Shown piece after piece: positions 9,041 to 19,329 of a stretch of 64,000 nt of DNA. The notes under the pieces were generated by a model. That model did no database searches and was not told where the DNA came from. It worked only from the letters and a program-made list of their open reading frames with translations. The position numbers and the translations under genes are program-made. How positions within the stretch are numbered: the first letter of the stretch is position 1; each line of letters opens with the position of its first letter. Source of the stretch: Paenilisteria riparia FSL S10-1204 (GTDB lineage Bacteria > Bacillota > Bacilli > Lactobacillales > Listeriaceae); contig NZ_AODL01000024.1 in NCBI RefSeq assembly GCF_000525995.1, positions 1 through 64,000 of the forward strand, in the 5' to 3' direction.

Positions 9041-9448
9041 TTACGCCATAAATCCTTTAATCGCATCAAAATCCCAGCGAACCATGCGCGACGCAAAGAC
9101 GACATCCATTCGTTCTAAGCTGCTTGCTTCCAGCGGAAACCATTCATACGCTGCATGTTCACTCGAAATTCGAACTTCACCTTCTGGTTTTTCGCACAAA
9201 TAAATCACGCCGGTAATTTGATACTCTGGTTGGAAAAATTCCCACGTATCATACAAAATAAATGGCTGAACTTGTAAACCTGTTTCTTCAAGCACTTCGC
9301 GGAATAACGCCTCTCCTTTTGTCTCACCAAAGTTCATCTTACCACCAGGTAGCTCCCAGACATCTCCGTCCGCATCCGCCTTCTTTAAGGCAAGAAAATG
9401 ACCATTATGTACAATAACTGCTTTTACTGCTGGAAAAATCGGTTTCAT
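9041..9448 (-). CDS. Nudix hydrolase (MutT-like)
   Basis: A 135-residue Nudix protein. The 23-residue box spans GGKMNFGETKGEALF through REVLEETGL and fits Gx5Ex7REUxEExGU without a missing catalytic residue. The likely substrates are nucleoside di- or triphosphates, but the family is too broad to be specific. A strong AAAGGAGGG precedes the start. Confidence 0.85.
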   Translation of the reverse strand: MKPIFPAVKAVIVHNGHFLALKKADADGDVWELPGGKMNFGETKGEALFREVLEETGLQVQPFILYDTWEFFQPEYQITGVIYLCEKPEGEVRISSEHAAYEWFPLEASSLERMDVVFASRMVRWDFDAIKGFMA

Positions 9449-9549
9449 ATTGCTTTCCCTCCTTTTGTGGATAGGTTATACTATATTGAACAATTAAGCA
9501 AGAAAAAGCGCAATTACATACAAAAAAAATTAAGAAAGGGCGATATATC

Positions 9550-10392
9550 ATGAAAAAAATTACACCAAAAGTAGTTTGTGCATGGATTAAACAGAGGGAT
9601 GATGAGACGAATAAAAGCGATTATGGGCGTGTTTTGTTAATCGGTGGCAATGAACTGTTAGGCGGTGCAATTATTATGGCGGCACAAGGTGCGATTCATA
9701 GCGGCGCAGGTCTTGTTTCTGTGGCGACGCATCATGTGAACAGGTCTGCACTTCATGCAAGGCTTCCTGAAGCGATGTTTATTGATTCAAGTGATACGGA
9801 TTATTTGGTGAAAGCTCTGCCACAGTTTGATGCGATTTTGATTGGACCAGGGCTTGGTTTGGACGAGACGGCGCAAACGTTATTACATCTTGTTTGTGAG
9901 TATACACATGCCGAGCAGCGCGTGATTGTGGACGGTGATGGGATTACGCTATATGCGAATGGGGAGTACCCGACGCCGGATGCGACGCTGATTTTCACAC
10001 CTCACCGAAAAGAATGGGAGCGCCTGACGCATACGCATACAGACAACTTGAATGACGCAAAAAATCAGGATTTCGCGGATGCATTGCATGCCATCGTTGT
10101 GTTGAAAGATCATCGCACGCGCGTGTATATCGAGGATGATATTTGGCAAAACATATATGGTACACCTGCGATGGCAACTGGAGGCATGGGAGACACGTTA
10201 GCAGGCATGATTGCAGGCTTACTCGGTCAACTTGAAACGCCAAAACATGCCGTTTTAACCGCTGTATTTTTGCACAGTTATATTGGCGAAACATTAGCGA
10301 AAAAGAAATACGTTGTTTTGCCAACCGAAGTTGCTGAACAAATTCCGTATTATTTGAAGAAATTCAGCGAAACAGATGACAATCCTTATTAA
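9550..10392 (+). CDS. nnrD: ADP/ATP-dependent NAD(P)H-hydrate dehydratase
   Basis: This enzyme repairs hydrated NAD(P)H in an ATP- or ADP-dependent reaction. It has 280 residues and a ribokinase-like fold. Motifs include the N-terminal YGRVLLIGGNELLGGAIIMA, the central AILIGPGLGLDE and the anion-hole/catalytic GGMGDTLAGMIAGLL near the C-terminus. The YjeF-type epimerase domain is not fused here. It is the only gene on the plus strand between two minus-strand blocks and has its own terminator. Confidence 0.9.
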   Translation: MKKITPKVVCAWIKQRDDETNKSDYGRVLLIGGNELLGGAIIMAAQGAIHSGAGLVSVATHHVNRSALHARLPEAMFIDSSDTDYLVKALPQFDAILIGPGLGLDETAQTLLHLVCEYTHAEQRVIVDGDGITLYANGEYPTPDATLIFTPHRKEWERLTHTHTDNLNDAKNQDFADALHAIVVLKDHRTRVYIEDDIWQNIYGTPAMATGGMGDTLAGMIAGLLGQLETPKHAVLTAVFLHSYIGETLAKKKYVVLPTEVAEQIPYYLKKFSETDDNPY

Positions 10393-10398
10393 TCAGCA

Positions 10399-10434
10399 GA
10401 ACTAAGAGGTTTTTATGCCTTTTAGTTCTTTTAA
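10399..10434 (+). terminator. Terminator of nnrD
   Basis: GAACTAAGAGG (10399-10409) pairs with CCTTTTAGTTC (10418-10428), followed by TTTT. Confidence 0.8.
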
Positions 10435-10457
10435 TTGCAAAAAAATATTTTCTAAGC

Positions 10458-10503
10458 AAAAAAAAGTTTGCAAACCAAAATTTTTTGGCTCGCAAACTTT
10501 TTT
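10458..10503 (-). terminator. Terminator of the flippase gene
   Basis: AAGTTTGC (10464-10471) and GCAAACTT (10492-10499) form a stem flanked by A- and T-runs, so it could work in both directions. It lies immediately after the flippase gene on the minus strand. Confidence 0.75.
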
Positions 10504-10505
10504 CA

Positions 10506-12127
10506 TTAGGCTTTAATATGCAGTTTTCTCCTGATTGCTGCTGCTCTTGGTCCGAATACTTTGTCGAATAACCGTAGGCGCAGACTTAGATAACTATAGA
10601 CGATTGCTCCTAGTCCGCCGCAAAGAATAAGCAACATCATGGAACCAAATTTCGATTCTGGGTTGATGAATAATGTGAAGCCGTAGTAAGCAAGTAAGAC
10701 AACGATTGCCATTGCTAAGTTTAACATCAACATGAGTACCGTTCTTCTTAAAATAACGCTGAAATTATAGTTGGCGTATTTCCGAATAATAATCATCGCG
10801 AAAATAACGGAAACCGTGTAACCTAATCCAGTTGCCATAACAGAACCACGCGCGCCCATCCACATCATCAGTGGCATTTGGAACACGGATTTCGTCAATA
10901 AACCGAGCAATAAACTTAAAATCGTGAAACGCTGTTGGTCAATTCCTTGTAAAATCGCAGCCGTCACACTGAATAAAGATAGTAAAATCGCAACTGGTGC
11001 ATATGCCGCTAAAATCTGAATCCCTGCTGGATCATGCTCGTAAAACACGGTGTAAAGCGGTTCAGCTAGAAGTGACATACCAATACAAGCCGGTAGCGTA
11101 ATGAAAAGTAAGACTTGGAAAACATCGTTTAATTGTTTTTTTACATTTTCTTGTTCGCCGCGCATGTAGGCAGCTGTAACAAGTGGCACAATCGTCATCG
11201 AGAATGCCGTGGCCAAGCTGACTGGGATGATAACTAATTTTTGCGCACTGAAGTTAACAATACCGAGTAAATTCTCGCTTCATGCCCGCTGTAGCCAATC
11301 CATGTTAAAATACGTCCGAACGTGAATTGGTCGATTTGTTGATACAGAGAACTTGCAATCCCAACGACAACGAACGGAATCGCGGTAATGAAAATGTCTT
11401 TGTACATCGATGGTAGCGAAACGGTGACTTCTCCTTTACTTGTTCGCAACAAGGCATCGAGTCCTTTTTTGCGTTTGAAGAAGTACCATAGTAAGCAGAT
11501 AAGGCTGGCTAGTGCGCCGATAAAGGCAGCGAATGTTGCAAGGCTAATAGCGCTCGCGATGGTGCCGTGGAGAACATACAAGACGAAAGCTGAACCCGCG
11601 AGCAAGAAGGCAATACGCACAATCTGTTCCACAACTTGAGAAACCGCAGACGGCCCCATCGATTGATAGCCTTGGAAAAAGCCACGAATCAAGCTCATAA
11701 CCGGAATAACAATCAAAGCAAAGCTGACTGCTCGAATAACCGTTGTCACGTCCGCCACTGTATAACCACTGCCTTCAATTGATTGCAAGCCTGCAAGCAC
11801 TGGCGCTAAAGCATACATCGCGATGAAACTCAAAATACCGGTTACAAGCATTAAGTACACGCCCGTTCTAAACAAGCGACGCCCAATCTCGTATTCACCA
11901 ATAGCATTATATTTGGCGACATATTTCGCGACCGCAAGCGGAACCCCTGCTGTTGCTATTCCTAGAAAGATTTGATACGGTACATAACCGAAGTTGTACA
12001 ATGTCATCGGACCTGCGCCACCCATAATCCAGTAGAAAGGGATGACATAGAATAGACCTAGAAATTTAGAAATAAACGTTCCTAATGTTAAAATAAATGT
12101 GCCACGTAGTAGTTTTGAAGAAGACAT
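10506..12127 (-). CDS. MurJ/SpoVB/YtgP-family lipid flippase (frame break)
   Basis: A multi-TM MOP-superfamily polysaccharide/lipid exporter, about 540 residues after repair. The N-terminal half starts MSSSKLLRGTFILTLGTFISK and carries the family-typical GAGPMTLYNFGYVPYQIF; the C-terminal half contains SMTIVPLVTAAYMRGE. The two halves are in different frames. Restoring one base near 11271-11275 joins GHEAR to NLLGIVNFSAQKLVIIPVSL. Homologues act in peptidoglycan precursor or exopolysaccharide flipping. It could be a real pseudogene, but the same kind of defect recurs across the window. Confidence 0.8.
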
Positions 12128-12249
12128 AGATCTCGTCCTTTATTATAAAGTGCTCAAAATGGAGCCGTTTTAGTGTAAAAAGAAAACACAACTAAATTTT
12201 AGTTTACTCCTTCTTGCACAAGCTTGCAATCATTAGTTGAAAAATATCA

Positions 12250-12280
12250 AAAAAAAAAGCGAAAAAAAATTTTCGCTTTT
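12250..12280 (-). terminator. Terminator of the trp operon
   Basis: AAAAGCGAAAA (12255-12265) pairs with TTTTCGCTTTT (12270-12280). It overlaps the trpA stop codon and ends the minus-strand operon. Confidence 0.8.
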
Positions 12281-13037
12281 TATCTTGTGAGCTGACTCGC
12301 TCCTGTTATAAATGCGCTAAGTTCCTCATGCTTGCCTTCGTGCAATAGCTGCACCACTTTGCTCCCAACAATCACACCGTCACAAACATTCGCAAAACGA
12401 GCAACGTGGTCTAAGTTCGAAATTCCGAATCCGGCTAGCACGGGGACTGGGCTGACCTGTTTTAAGAAAGTTAAGGTTTCGTCAATCGTGTCTCCGAACA
12501 CGGCGCGTTCTCCGGTTGTGCCGTTTACTGTGACTGCGTAGATAAAGCCTTGCGCTTGTTTGGCGATTAGCTCAATACGCTCTTTCGGGCTGGTTAGTGA
12601 GATAAGTGGAATGAGCGCGATATCTGTGTTTTCAAGGTATGGCTGGACTAGGTCGCGATGTTCATACGGTAAATCAGGGATAATTAACCCCTTAATCGGT
12701 GTTTTTTGTGCTAGTTCGATAAATTTTTCTACGCCTAAATGGTAGATTGGGTTGAAATAACTCATAACAACGAGTGGAATGTCTATTTTGCTTGTTGCTA
12801 ATCGGTTTAGAATTTGTTCTAAGCTAATATTGTCTGCTAGTGCGCGTGATCCGGCTTTTTGAATGACTGGACCGTCTGCCACTGGGTCGGAAAAAGGAAT
12901 ACCGATTTCGATAGCTGTCGCGCCTGCATCGCTTAGAAGTTGCATCTGAGACTCTAATTGGCCAAGACCTCCGTCGCCTGCATCATGTATGGGACAACGG
13001 CTACATGCGCTTTTTCGATTGCTTGTTGTAATTTCAT
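12280..13037 (-). CDS. trpA: Tryptophan synthase alpha subunit (frame break near N-terminus)
   Basis: The alpha subunit cleaves indole-3-glycerol phosphate to indole, which is channelled to TrpB. The main frame contains [18 protein letters not shown] (catalytic Asp), [11 protein letters not shown], and [10 protein letters not shown] for phosphate binding. The first 17 codons ([17 protein letters not shown]...) are in another frame. Adding one G near 12981 restores [15 protein letters not shown] with the catalytic Glu region. The ATG at 13037 overlaps the trpB stop. A 252-residue product is restored, the normal length. Confidence 0.88.
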
Positions 13038-14236
13038 TTTTCGTTATCTCCTTTCAAACGTGCGCGGATTTGATCCACGTCTTTATCACCACGACCAGAC
13101 AGGCACACAATCATGCTTTCTTCGGGGTTCATTTTGGCTGCTAGTTTCACGGCAAAAGCAATCGCATGTGAGCTTTCCAATGCTGGGATGATACCTTCTG
13201 TGCGGCAAAGTAATTGAAACGCTTCGACGGCTTCATCGTCTGTTACCGAGGCGTATTCGGCGCGACCTTCATCACGGAAATGGCTATGCTCTGGACCAAT
13301 TCCCGGATAATCAAGCCCCGCGGAAATCGAATAAGCTTCTTGGATTTGACCGGCATCGTCTTGTAAAATGTGCATCATCGCGCCGTGCAGGACGCCGATT
13401 TCACCTTTCGTTAAGGACGCTGCGTGAAAAGCGGTATCAAGACCGGAGCCTGCTGCTTCGACGCCGTACATTTTGACTGCTTTATCGTTCACGAAAGGAT
13501 AGAAAAGTCCCATCGCATTGCTGCCTCCGCCGATACAAGCTACGATTGCTTCTGGAAGGCGGTTTTCTTTTTCAAGGTGCTGAGCGCGTGCTTCTTTGCC
13601 GATAACGCTTTGGAAATCACGGACAATTTGCGGGAATGGATGTGGTCCTAGGACAGAACCCATGATGTAATGCGTGTCCTCTACGTTGGCAACCCAATAA
13701 CGCAAAGCTTCATTGACAGCGTCTTTGAGCGTACCGTTACCACCTGAAACACTAACAACTTTTGCGCCGAGAAGTTCCATTCGAAAAACGTTTAACTGCT
13801 GACGGCGAATGTCTTCTTCTCCCATAAAAATCGTACACTCAAGGTTGAACAGAGCCGCTACGGTTGCTGTTGCGACGCCATGTTGGCCTGCGCCTGTTTC
13901 TGCGACGACTTTCTTTTTGCCCATTTGGCGAGTTAGCAAGGCTTGACCGATGCAGTTATTGATTTTGTGCGCGCCTGTGTGATTGAGGTCTTCACGTTTT
14001 AAGTAAATTTTGGCGCCGCCCGCGTGTTTGGTTAGTTGTTCCGCGAAATAAAGCGGTGATTCACGACCGACATAATCGCGTAAATAGTAGTTTAGTTCTT
14101 TTTGAAACGCCTCATCTTTTTTGGATTGCTCGTAAGCTGCTTCTAGTTCTGTGACTGCTTTCATTAATGTTTCTGGGACGAATTGTCCGCCATAATTGCC
14201 GTAAAAACCAGCTTTGTTCGGTGCGTTGTAACTCAT
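13034..14236 (-). CDS. trpB: Tryptophan synthase beta subunit
   Basis: The PLP-dependent subunit condenses indole with serine. It has 400 residues. The PLP Lys lies in HTGAHKINN and the phosphate-binding loop in [10 protein letters not shown]. The indole-tunnel region [10 protein letters not shown] is intact. The start [19 protein letters not shown] is conserved. It is separated from trpF by two bases and overlaps trpA. Confidence 0.97.
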   Translation of the reverse strand: MSYNAPNKAGFYGNYGGQFVPETLMKAVTELEAAYEQSKKDEAFQKELNYYLRDYVGRESPLYFAEQLTKHAGGAKIYLKREDLNHTGAHKINNCIGQALLTRQMGKKKVVAETGAGQHGVATATVAALFNLECTIFMGEEDIRRQQLNVFRMELLGAKVVSVSGGNGTLKDAVNEALRYWVANVEDTHYIMGSVLGPHPFPQIVRDFQSVIGKEARAQHLEKENRLPEAIVACIGGGSNAMGLFYPFVNDKAVKMYGVEAAGSGLDTAFHAASLTKGEIGVLHGAMMHILQDDAGQIQEAYSISAGLDYPGIGPEHSHFRDEGRAEYASVTDDEAVEAFQLLCRTEGIIPALESSHAIAFAVKLAAKMNPEESMIVCLSGRGDKDVDQIRARLKGDNEK

Positions 14237-14238
14237 AT

Positions 14239-14850
14239 TTATTTCGACTCCTTTGCTTTTTGGATGAATGTGATGATTTTTTCAGGATCTTTCGTACCGT
14301 TTGTTTCGACACCAGATGAGATATCAACGGCGAATGGATGAAATTTTGCGATTGCCATTTGGACATTTTCTGCGTTTAATCCGCCTGCAATGATGATTTT
14401 TTCTTGTGGCAAAATGGTATCGTTGAGGCTTTCCCAGTCAAACGTTTCACCGCTACCGCCCTCGTATTCGGAAGCTGGTGCGTCAAGCAACAGGAGGCTA
14501 TTGGGGTAGACTTCGATGTTCCCGCTAATTTGGCCGTCTTTCACTTGGAAGGCTTTGATGGTTGGACAGTTGATTTTAGCGACTTCTTCTGGGGTTTCTT
14601 GACCATGACATTGCACGATATCAAGTGGCACTGTTGCTGCGATACGATTGATTTCGGACGGGCTTTCATTCACAAAAACGCCTACTTTTTTCACTGTGCT
14701 TGGGAGTTTTTTAGCAAGCATATGCGCCTGATCTGCTGTGACTTGACGTTTGCTTCTTGCGAAAACAAAACCGATCATATCCGCACCATTGGCTACTGCT
14801 ACATCAACGTCTGCACGGTATTTCAAACCGCAAATTTTGACCTGTGTCAT
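14239..14850 (-). CDS. trpF: Phosphoribosylanthranilate isomerase
   Basis: It catalyses the Amadori rearrangement of PRA to CdRP. It has 203 residues and a TIM barrel. The N-terminal [16 protein letters not shown] has the catalytic Cys, and the catalytic Asp lies in [21 protein letters not shown]. The phosphate-site pieces are [11 protein letters not shown] and [14 protein letters not shown]. The ATG at 14850 overlaps the TGA of trpC. The apparent longer frame upstream is trpC read out of frame. Confidence 0.96.
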   Translation of the reverse strand: MTQVKICGLKYRADVDVAVANGADMIGFVFARSKRQVTADQAHMLAKKLPSTVKKVGVFVNESPSEINRIAATVPLDIVQCHGQETPEEVAKINCPTIKAFQVKDGQISGNIEVYPNSLLLLDAPASEYEGGSGETFDWESLNDTILPQEKIIIAGGLNAENVQMAIAKFHPFAVDISSGVETNGTKDPEKIITFIQKAKESK

Positions 14851-15611
14851 ACGCGGTCTACCTTCAGTTTGCTCGCTGCTTGCTCTACATTTTCTGCACG
14901 CATTAATGCTTCGCCAACTAACACCACTTGGTAGTTCTTCGCAACACGGGCGACATCGGCAGATTCGCGAATTCCGCTTTCGCTGATATAACAAGCATCC
15001 GTTCGCGAAAATTGCTTGGCAACGCGCTCACTAACCGCAATATCGACGACAAAACTATGTAAATCGCGATTGTTCACGCCAATTAATTTCGCACCTAAAC
15101 GTTCCGCAACTTCTAATTCCACTTCATTATGCACTTCGACAAGTACTTCCAAATCAAGTGAAACCGCCTGCTTGTACAACGTTGCCAAGTCGTCTTCTGA
15201 TAGCGCTGCGACAATTAGCAGAATGATAGAAGCCCCAGCATTTTTCGCACGAATTAATTGTTTTTCGCTGACGATAAAATCTTTACATAACACAGGAATC
15301 GATACTGCTTTCGCAACAGCCCGCAAGTCCTCAATATTTCCTTGGAAGAATGCCTGATCTGTTAAAACAGAAATCGCGCCAGCTCCTGCTTTCTCATAAC
15401 TTTTTGCTTGTGCAACAGGATCAACATCCAAATTAATAGCACCTTTTGAGGGAGAAGCTCGTTTCACCTCTGCAATAAGTTGCACCGCCTCTTTATTCGT
15501 TTGTAAAAAATCATAAAAATAAGGCTTTTGGCGTTCCAATTTGACTTTCTCTAATGGCATGTCCGCCACCTCTTGCGCTTTTTTAGCTAAAATTTCTTCT
15601 AAAAACGTCAT
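14847..15611 (-). CDS. trpC: Indole-3-glycerol-phosphate synthase
   Basis: It converts CdRP to indole-3-glycerol phosphate. It has 254 residues. Motifs: [14 protein letters not shown] (catalytic Lys and phosphate loop), [24 protein letters not shown]-type strand, [11 protein letters not shown] and [11 protein letters not shown]. The start at 15611 (MTFLEEIL) follows AGGAGCG and overlaps the trpD stop. Confidence 0.97.
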   Translation of the reverse strand: MTFLEEILAKKAQEVADMPLEKVKLERQKPYFYDFLQTNKEAVQLIAEVKRASPSKGAINLDVDPVAQAKSYEKAGAGAISVLTDQAFFQGNIEDLRAVAKAVSIPVLCKDFIVSEKQLIRAKNAGASIILLIVAALSEDDLATLYKQAVSLDLEVLVEVHNEVELEVAERLGAKLIGVNNRDLHSFVVDIAVSERVAKQFSRTDACYISESGIRESADVARVAKNYQVVLVGEALMRAENVEQAASKLKVDRV

Positions 15612-16627
15612 CCTACTAATCGCTCCTTCTGACATTCTAGTAATTTCGTTAATTTGGCGTATGCCGCGCCGCTATCGATTAATTGTTTTGCCATCTCGAT
15701 TCCTGTTTCTAATGTGGATACTTTCCCGTGAGCAAGCAAACCTAGTCCTGCATTTAAGACAACAGTATCGTAATAAGCACCTGGCTCTGCTTGTAAAACG
15801 GATAACAAAATTTCTGCATTTCGTTTCGCATTGCCACCTTTGATTGCCTCCAAATCACGACTTTCCATACCCACATCTTCTGGCGTAAACGTGTGTAGCG
15901 TCACTTCACCATTTTCAAGTAGTGCGTAATGATTTTCACCTGCAAGAGAAGCCTCATCGGTAAAACCACCACCGTTCACAACAATCGCGCGTTTCCGGCC
16001 CAAATTTCCAAGAACCGTAGCCGTTTGCGCTAATAAATCACGACGGTAAATGCCCATAAGCTGCGTTTCAAGCTTCACAGGATTTGTTAACGGTCCGATT
16101 AAATTAAAAATCGTCGGTGTATTCAGTTCGCGTCTCACGCCCATCACATATTTCATATTTGGATGAACATGCGGTGCGAATAGAAAAGCAATACCAGCAT
16201 TCTCCAGTAAATATACCATATCGCTCGCTTGAAGCGAAATATCTATGCCTAGTTCCTGACACACATCCGCGCTTCCCGACCGGCTTGAAATGCTACGATT
16301 GCCATGTTTGGCGACTTTGATACCAGCTGCTGCCAATACAAACGCGGACGTCGTACTCACATTAAAACTCATCGACTTGTCACCGCCGGTTCCGCAGTTA
16401 TCCATCGTATTCGCGCCATCCATCGGTAATTGCATCGCCATCCCTTGCATCGTTTCTGCGATTGCTTGCATCTCCTCAATCGTTTCTCCTTTTATTTTCA
16501 AAGCCATCAGGAAAGCCGCCATCTGTGCCTGCGTCAACTTCCCTGCAAAAATGGCTGTCGCTACATCACGCATTTCTTCTCGCGTTAAATTTTGTTGGTC
16601 ATATACTTTTTGCAAATACGCTTCCAT
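15608..16627 (-). CDS. trpD: Anthranilate phosphoribosyltransferase
   Basis: It attaches phosphoribose to anthranilate. It has 339 residues. The glycine-rich PRPP loop is [17 protein letters not shown], followed by [17 protein letters not shown]; the [10 protein letters not shown] motif is intact. Translation starts inside the end of trpG (29-bp overlap) with AGAAGGAGGG upstream, so it is translationally coupled. Confidence 0.97.
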   Translation of the reverse strand: MEAYLQKVYDQQNLTREEMRDVATAIFAGKLTQAQMAAFLMALKIKGETIEEMQAIAETMQGMAMQLPMDGANTMDNCGTGGDKSMSFNVSTTSAFVLAAAGIKVAKHGNRSISSRSGSADVCQELGIDISLQASDMVYLLENAGIAFLFAPHVHPNMKYVMGVRRELNTPTIFNLIGPLTNPVKLETQLMGIYRRDLLAQTATVLGNLGRKRAIVVNGGGFTDEASLAGENHYALLENGEVTLHTFTPEDVGMESRDLEAIKGGNAKRNAEILLSVLQAEPGAYYDTVVLNAGLGLLAHGKVSTLETGIEMAKQLIDSGAAYAKLTKLLECQKERLVG

Positions 16628-17210
16628 CCTGCTTTCCCTCCTTCTCTACAATCGCCACAAAATTAGCCATCATTTGTTTTCCGTCAAGTGTTCCAATCGA
16701 TTCTGGATGAAACTGTAACCCATAAACTGGATAATCACGCAACTGCATCGCCATAATTTCATCATCATCGAGCGATCGTGCCAAAACTTCTAAATCTTCC
16801 GGAAAATCTGCCTTCTCTACAATAAGCGAATGATACCGCATAATTTCCAATTCCTCACCCAGTCCAGCAAAAATCGCACCACCACTTTGTTTCATCATCG
16901 AAACTTTACCGTGTCTAATTTTCTCTGCCTGGCTCACTGTCCCACCGAAAACTTCGCCAATCGCTTGATGTCCCAAACAAATACCTAACATCGGCTTTTG
17001 TTTCGCGAACACCCGCACAACCTCTTCCAGCAATCCAGCCTCGCTCGGCTTCCCAGGTCCCGGTGACAACACAATCCCCGTCGCGCGCTCCGCCATCGTC
17101 ATCAAATCCGCCGCATCATTCCGTCTCACAACAACCTCACTCGCATATTCCATCAAATACTGCTCCAAGTTATACGTAAACGAGTCATAATTATCCACTA
17201 GTAAAATCAT
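16599..17210 (-). CDS. trpG: Anthranilate synthase component II (glutamine amidotransferase)
   Basis: A class I glutaminase supplying ammonia to TrpE. It has 203 residues. The nucleophile is in LGICLGHQAIGEVFGG, with the oxyanion motif LSPGPGKPSEAG and the His-Glu pair in LQFHPESIGT. It overlaps trpE by 4 bp. In Bacillus subtilis the amidotransferase is shared with folate synthesis; here it is in the trp operon. Confidence 0.96.
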   Translation of the reverse strand: MILLVDNYDSFTYNLEQYLMEYASEVVVRRNDAADLMTMAERATGIVLSPGPGKPSEAGLLEEVVRVFAKQKPMLGICLGHQAIGEVFGGTVSQAEKIRHGKVSMMKQSGGAIFAGLGEELEIMRYHSLIVEKADFPEDLEVLARSLDDDEIMAMQLRDYPVYGLQFHPESIGTLDGKQMMANFVAIVEKEGKQDGSVFAKSI

Positions 17211-18574
17211 TTCCCAACCTCCAGTAATGCTTTTGCTTTTTGCAACGTCTCTAAATACTCACTCTCAGGGTCCGAATCATACACGACACCTGCGCCCGCC
17301 TGCACATAAGCCGTTCCGTTATGCAACACCATCGTCCGAATCGCCAGTGCAAAATCACAATCCCCGCGGTGCGTCAAATACCCAACAGCACCCGCGTAAG
17401 GCCCACGTTTTACATTTTCCCACTCATAAATCCGTTCCATTGCGCGAATCTTAGGCGCCCCACTAACCGTCCCAGCTGGCAATACCGATTTCAACGCATC
17501 CATTGCCGTCAACCCCGGTTTCAACTGTCCTTCCACGACTGACACCAAATGCATCAAAAAGCGATACCGCTCAATCGTCAAGTACACTGGAACACGCACC
17601 GTCCCTGTCACAGCAACCTTCCCAATATCATTCCGGCCAAGATCCACAAGCATCCGATGTTCCGCCAGCTCCTTCTCATCATGTAGTAGCTCGTCAGCCA
17701 GACGCTCATCCTCCTGCTTCGTCTCCCCCCGTCTACGCGTCCCCGCAATCGGATTCGTCACCACAACGTCCCCCGTTACACTCACCAAACTCTCCGGCGA
17801 AGACCCAATCAACTTCGTCTCACCAAAATCCACAAAAAACAAGTACGGCGAAGGATTCAGCAATCGCAATTTCCGATAATAATCAAACGCATCTCCCGTA
17901 AACTTCGCCTCTAAACGCTGCGACAAAACAATTTGAAAGAAATCTCCATCACGAATATGCGCCTTCGCACGTTCCACCAACGCCATGTATTCCGATTTCG
18001 TCGTATTGCTAGCATATTCCATCGGCGCCACCATCACATCACGCAACTCCCACTCATTCGGCGTCACCAACTGCTCCCGCATCAACATCATCGCGCGCTC
18101 CATCTCACTTTCTGCACGCCCTGTATAACAATTATCCTGTACCAGCATGATTTCCTCCGCCTGATGATCCATAATCAAAAACGACTCATACAACATAAAA
18201 TGGCTATCCGCTAGTCCATCACGCGTCTCAATCGGCATCTCGCCCAAGTCCTCATACAATGCAATCGTGTCATACCCAACATACCCAATCGCCCCAGCTT
18301 CAAAAGGTAAAACCGACTCCGCCCCGCTCTCCGTTCGAATCAACCGATCCAGTTCCAACAACGGATCCGTCACTGTTCTTTCCACACCATCCATTACGAA
18401 CCTCGTCCCATGAATCGCAATCTCGTGTACCGGGTCCATCGCAATAATCGAATAGCGCCCCACATCCGCATCCCGAGCCGCACCTTCCAGCAATGCTTTA
18501 TTTTTCCCATCTAAACGTTCATACGCCAAAATCGCCGTAATCGTATCCGCCTGCATTTTTTTCACTAATCTCAT
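17207..18574 (-). CDS. trpE: Anthranilate synthase component I
   Basis: It makes anthranilate from chorismate. It has 455 residues. The chorismate-binding domain shows QIVLSQRLEAKF, GSSPESLVSV, IAGTRRRGETKQEDERLADELL and RNDIGKVA, with GTVSGAPKIRAMERI and QAGAGVVYDSDPESEY near the C-terminus. The start at 18574 (MRLVKKM) is supported by GGAGG 8 nt upstream. First gene of the seven-gene operon, behind two T-box leaders. Confidence 0.96.
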   Translation of the reverse strand: MRLVKKMQADTITAILAYERLDGKNKALLEGAARDADVGRYSIIAMDPVHEIAIHGTRFVMDGVERTVTDPLLELDRLIRTESGAESVLPFEAGAIGYVGYDTIALYEDLGEMPIETRDGLADSHFMLYESFLIMDHQAEEIMLVQDNCYTGRAESEMERAMMLMREQLVTPNEWELRDVMVAPMEYASNTTKSEYMALVERAKAHIRDGDFFQIVLSQRLEAKFTGDAFDYYRKLRLLNPSPYLFFVDFGETKLIGSSPESLVSVTGDVVVTNPIAGTRRRGETKQEDERLADELLHDEKELAEHRMLVDLGRNDIGKVAVTGTVRVPVYLTIERYRFLMHLVSVVEGQLKPGLTAMDALKSVLPAGTVSGAPKIRAMERIYEWENVKRGPYAGAVGYLTHRGDCDFALAIRTMVLHNGTAYVQAGAGVVYDSDPESEYLETLQKAKALLEVGK

Positions 18575-18601
18575 CTTCCATTCCTCCATTTCAATATACA
18601 A

Positions 18602-18880
18602 AAAAGCCCCCTAAAGACGACAGCATTATACACTGTATCTTTAGAGGGCGAAAATTCGCGGTACCACCTCATATTAGAACTAACAAAGTTCCATCTCATT
18701 CGAGTACACGTTCATACTCTATCTCGTTAACGGGAGAACCCGGCAGCTCCTACTTCTTCGTTCAAAGCCGCACGCGCAAGGACCACTTCAGCAAAAGGAT
18801 TTTATCAGTTCACACCAGCCACTGACTCTCTATAAAAATCATTTTTGCTTACTCTTCTTGCTTTATGCTTTGGTTTTATG
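18602..18880 (-). ncRNA. Trp T-box leader, promoter-distal copy (next to trpE)
   Basis: The minus strand carries the T-box core GGTGGTACCGCG (18669-18658), followed by a terminator with stem CCCTCTAAAGATAC / GTCTTTAGGGGG and a U-run ending near 18603. A specifier TGG (18785-18783) lies in the Stem I region, consistent with tRNA-Trp. Uncharged tRNA-Trp binding would favour the antiterminator and operon expression. The 5' limit is approximate. Confidence 0.92.
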
Positions 18881-18974
18881 GTCAATCTTGGTTTTTCATC
18901 TTATTACGCATTTCATTCTTGCTTTGCTTCGTTGTACTAGGGGATTACATTCTCGCTTTGTTCGAACGCCCCCA

Positions 18975-19250
18975 ACAAAAAGAGCCTCCCTCCATACCTA
19001 ATAAAATTAGATAAGGACGGGAGACCCGTGGTGCCACCTTCATTAATCGAAAAACGATTCACTCAATCCCACATAACTATGGGTTGCCTTGTGTAACGAT
19101 AAGGCCTAATCGCTAACTCCTACTGAGGAAAATCCTGTTCAGCTTAGTCGCTCCGAAGTCCATTCACATCATTTTCGCTACTGATTCGCACCAACCATCA
19201 GCTCTCTAAAAAACGTCCATCATGTTACTTACTCTTCATCAACGCAAGAA
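18975..19250 (-). ncRNA. Trp T-box leader, promoter-proximal copy
   Basis: A second complete T-box leader lies upstream of the first. It has GGTGGCACCACGGG (19040-19026), then a terminator (stem arms CTCCCGTCCTTATCTAAT and ATTAGGTATGGAGGGAG) with a U-run at about 18980. The candidate specifier is TGG (19162-19160) in GAATGGACTTC. Two sequential tRNA-Trp-controlled terminators would tighten the response. Confidence 0.9.
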
Positions 19251-19264
19251 TTAATATAGAACTT

Positions 19265-19293
19265 ATAATAGCGGATATTTCGCCAGAAGTCAA
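19265..19293 (-). promoter_or_regulatory. Promoter of the trp operon
   Basis: TTGACT (19293-19288), 17-bp spacer, TATTAT (19270-19265) on the minus strand, immediately upstream of the first T-box leader. Confidence 0.8.
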
Positions 19294-19329
19294 GCAATTC
19301 TTTTCAAGAAATAGCGCAACCTATGTAAC

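Noticed and set aside
14850-14994. N-terminal extension of TrpF
   Set aside because: It is trpC read in another frame; [10 protein letters not shown] at 14850 is the conserved start.
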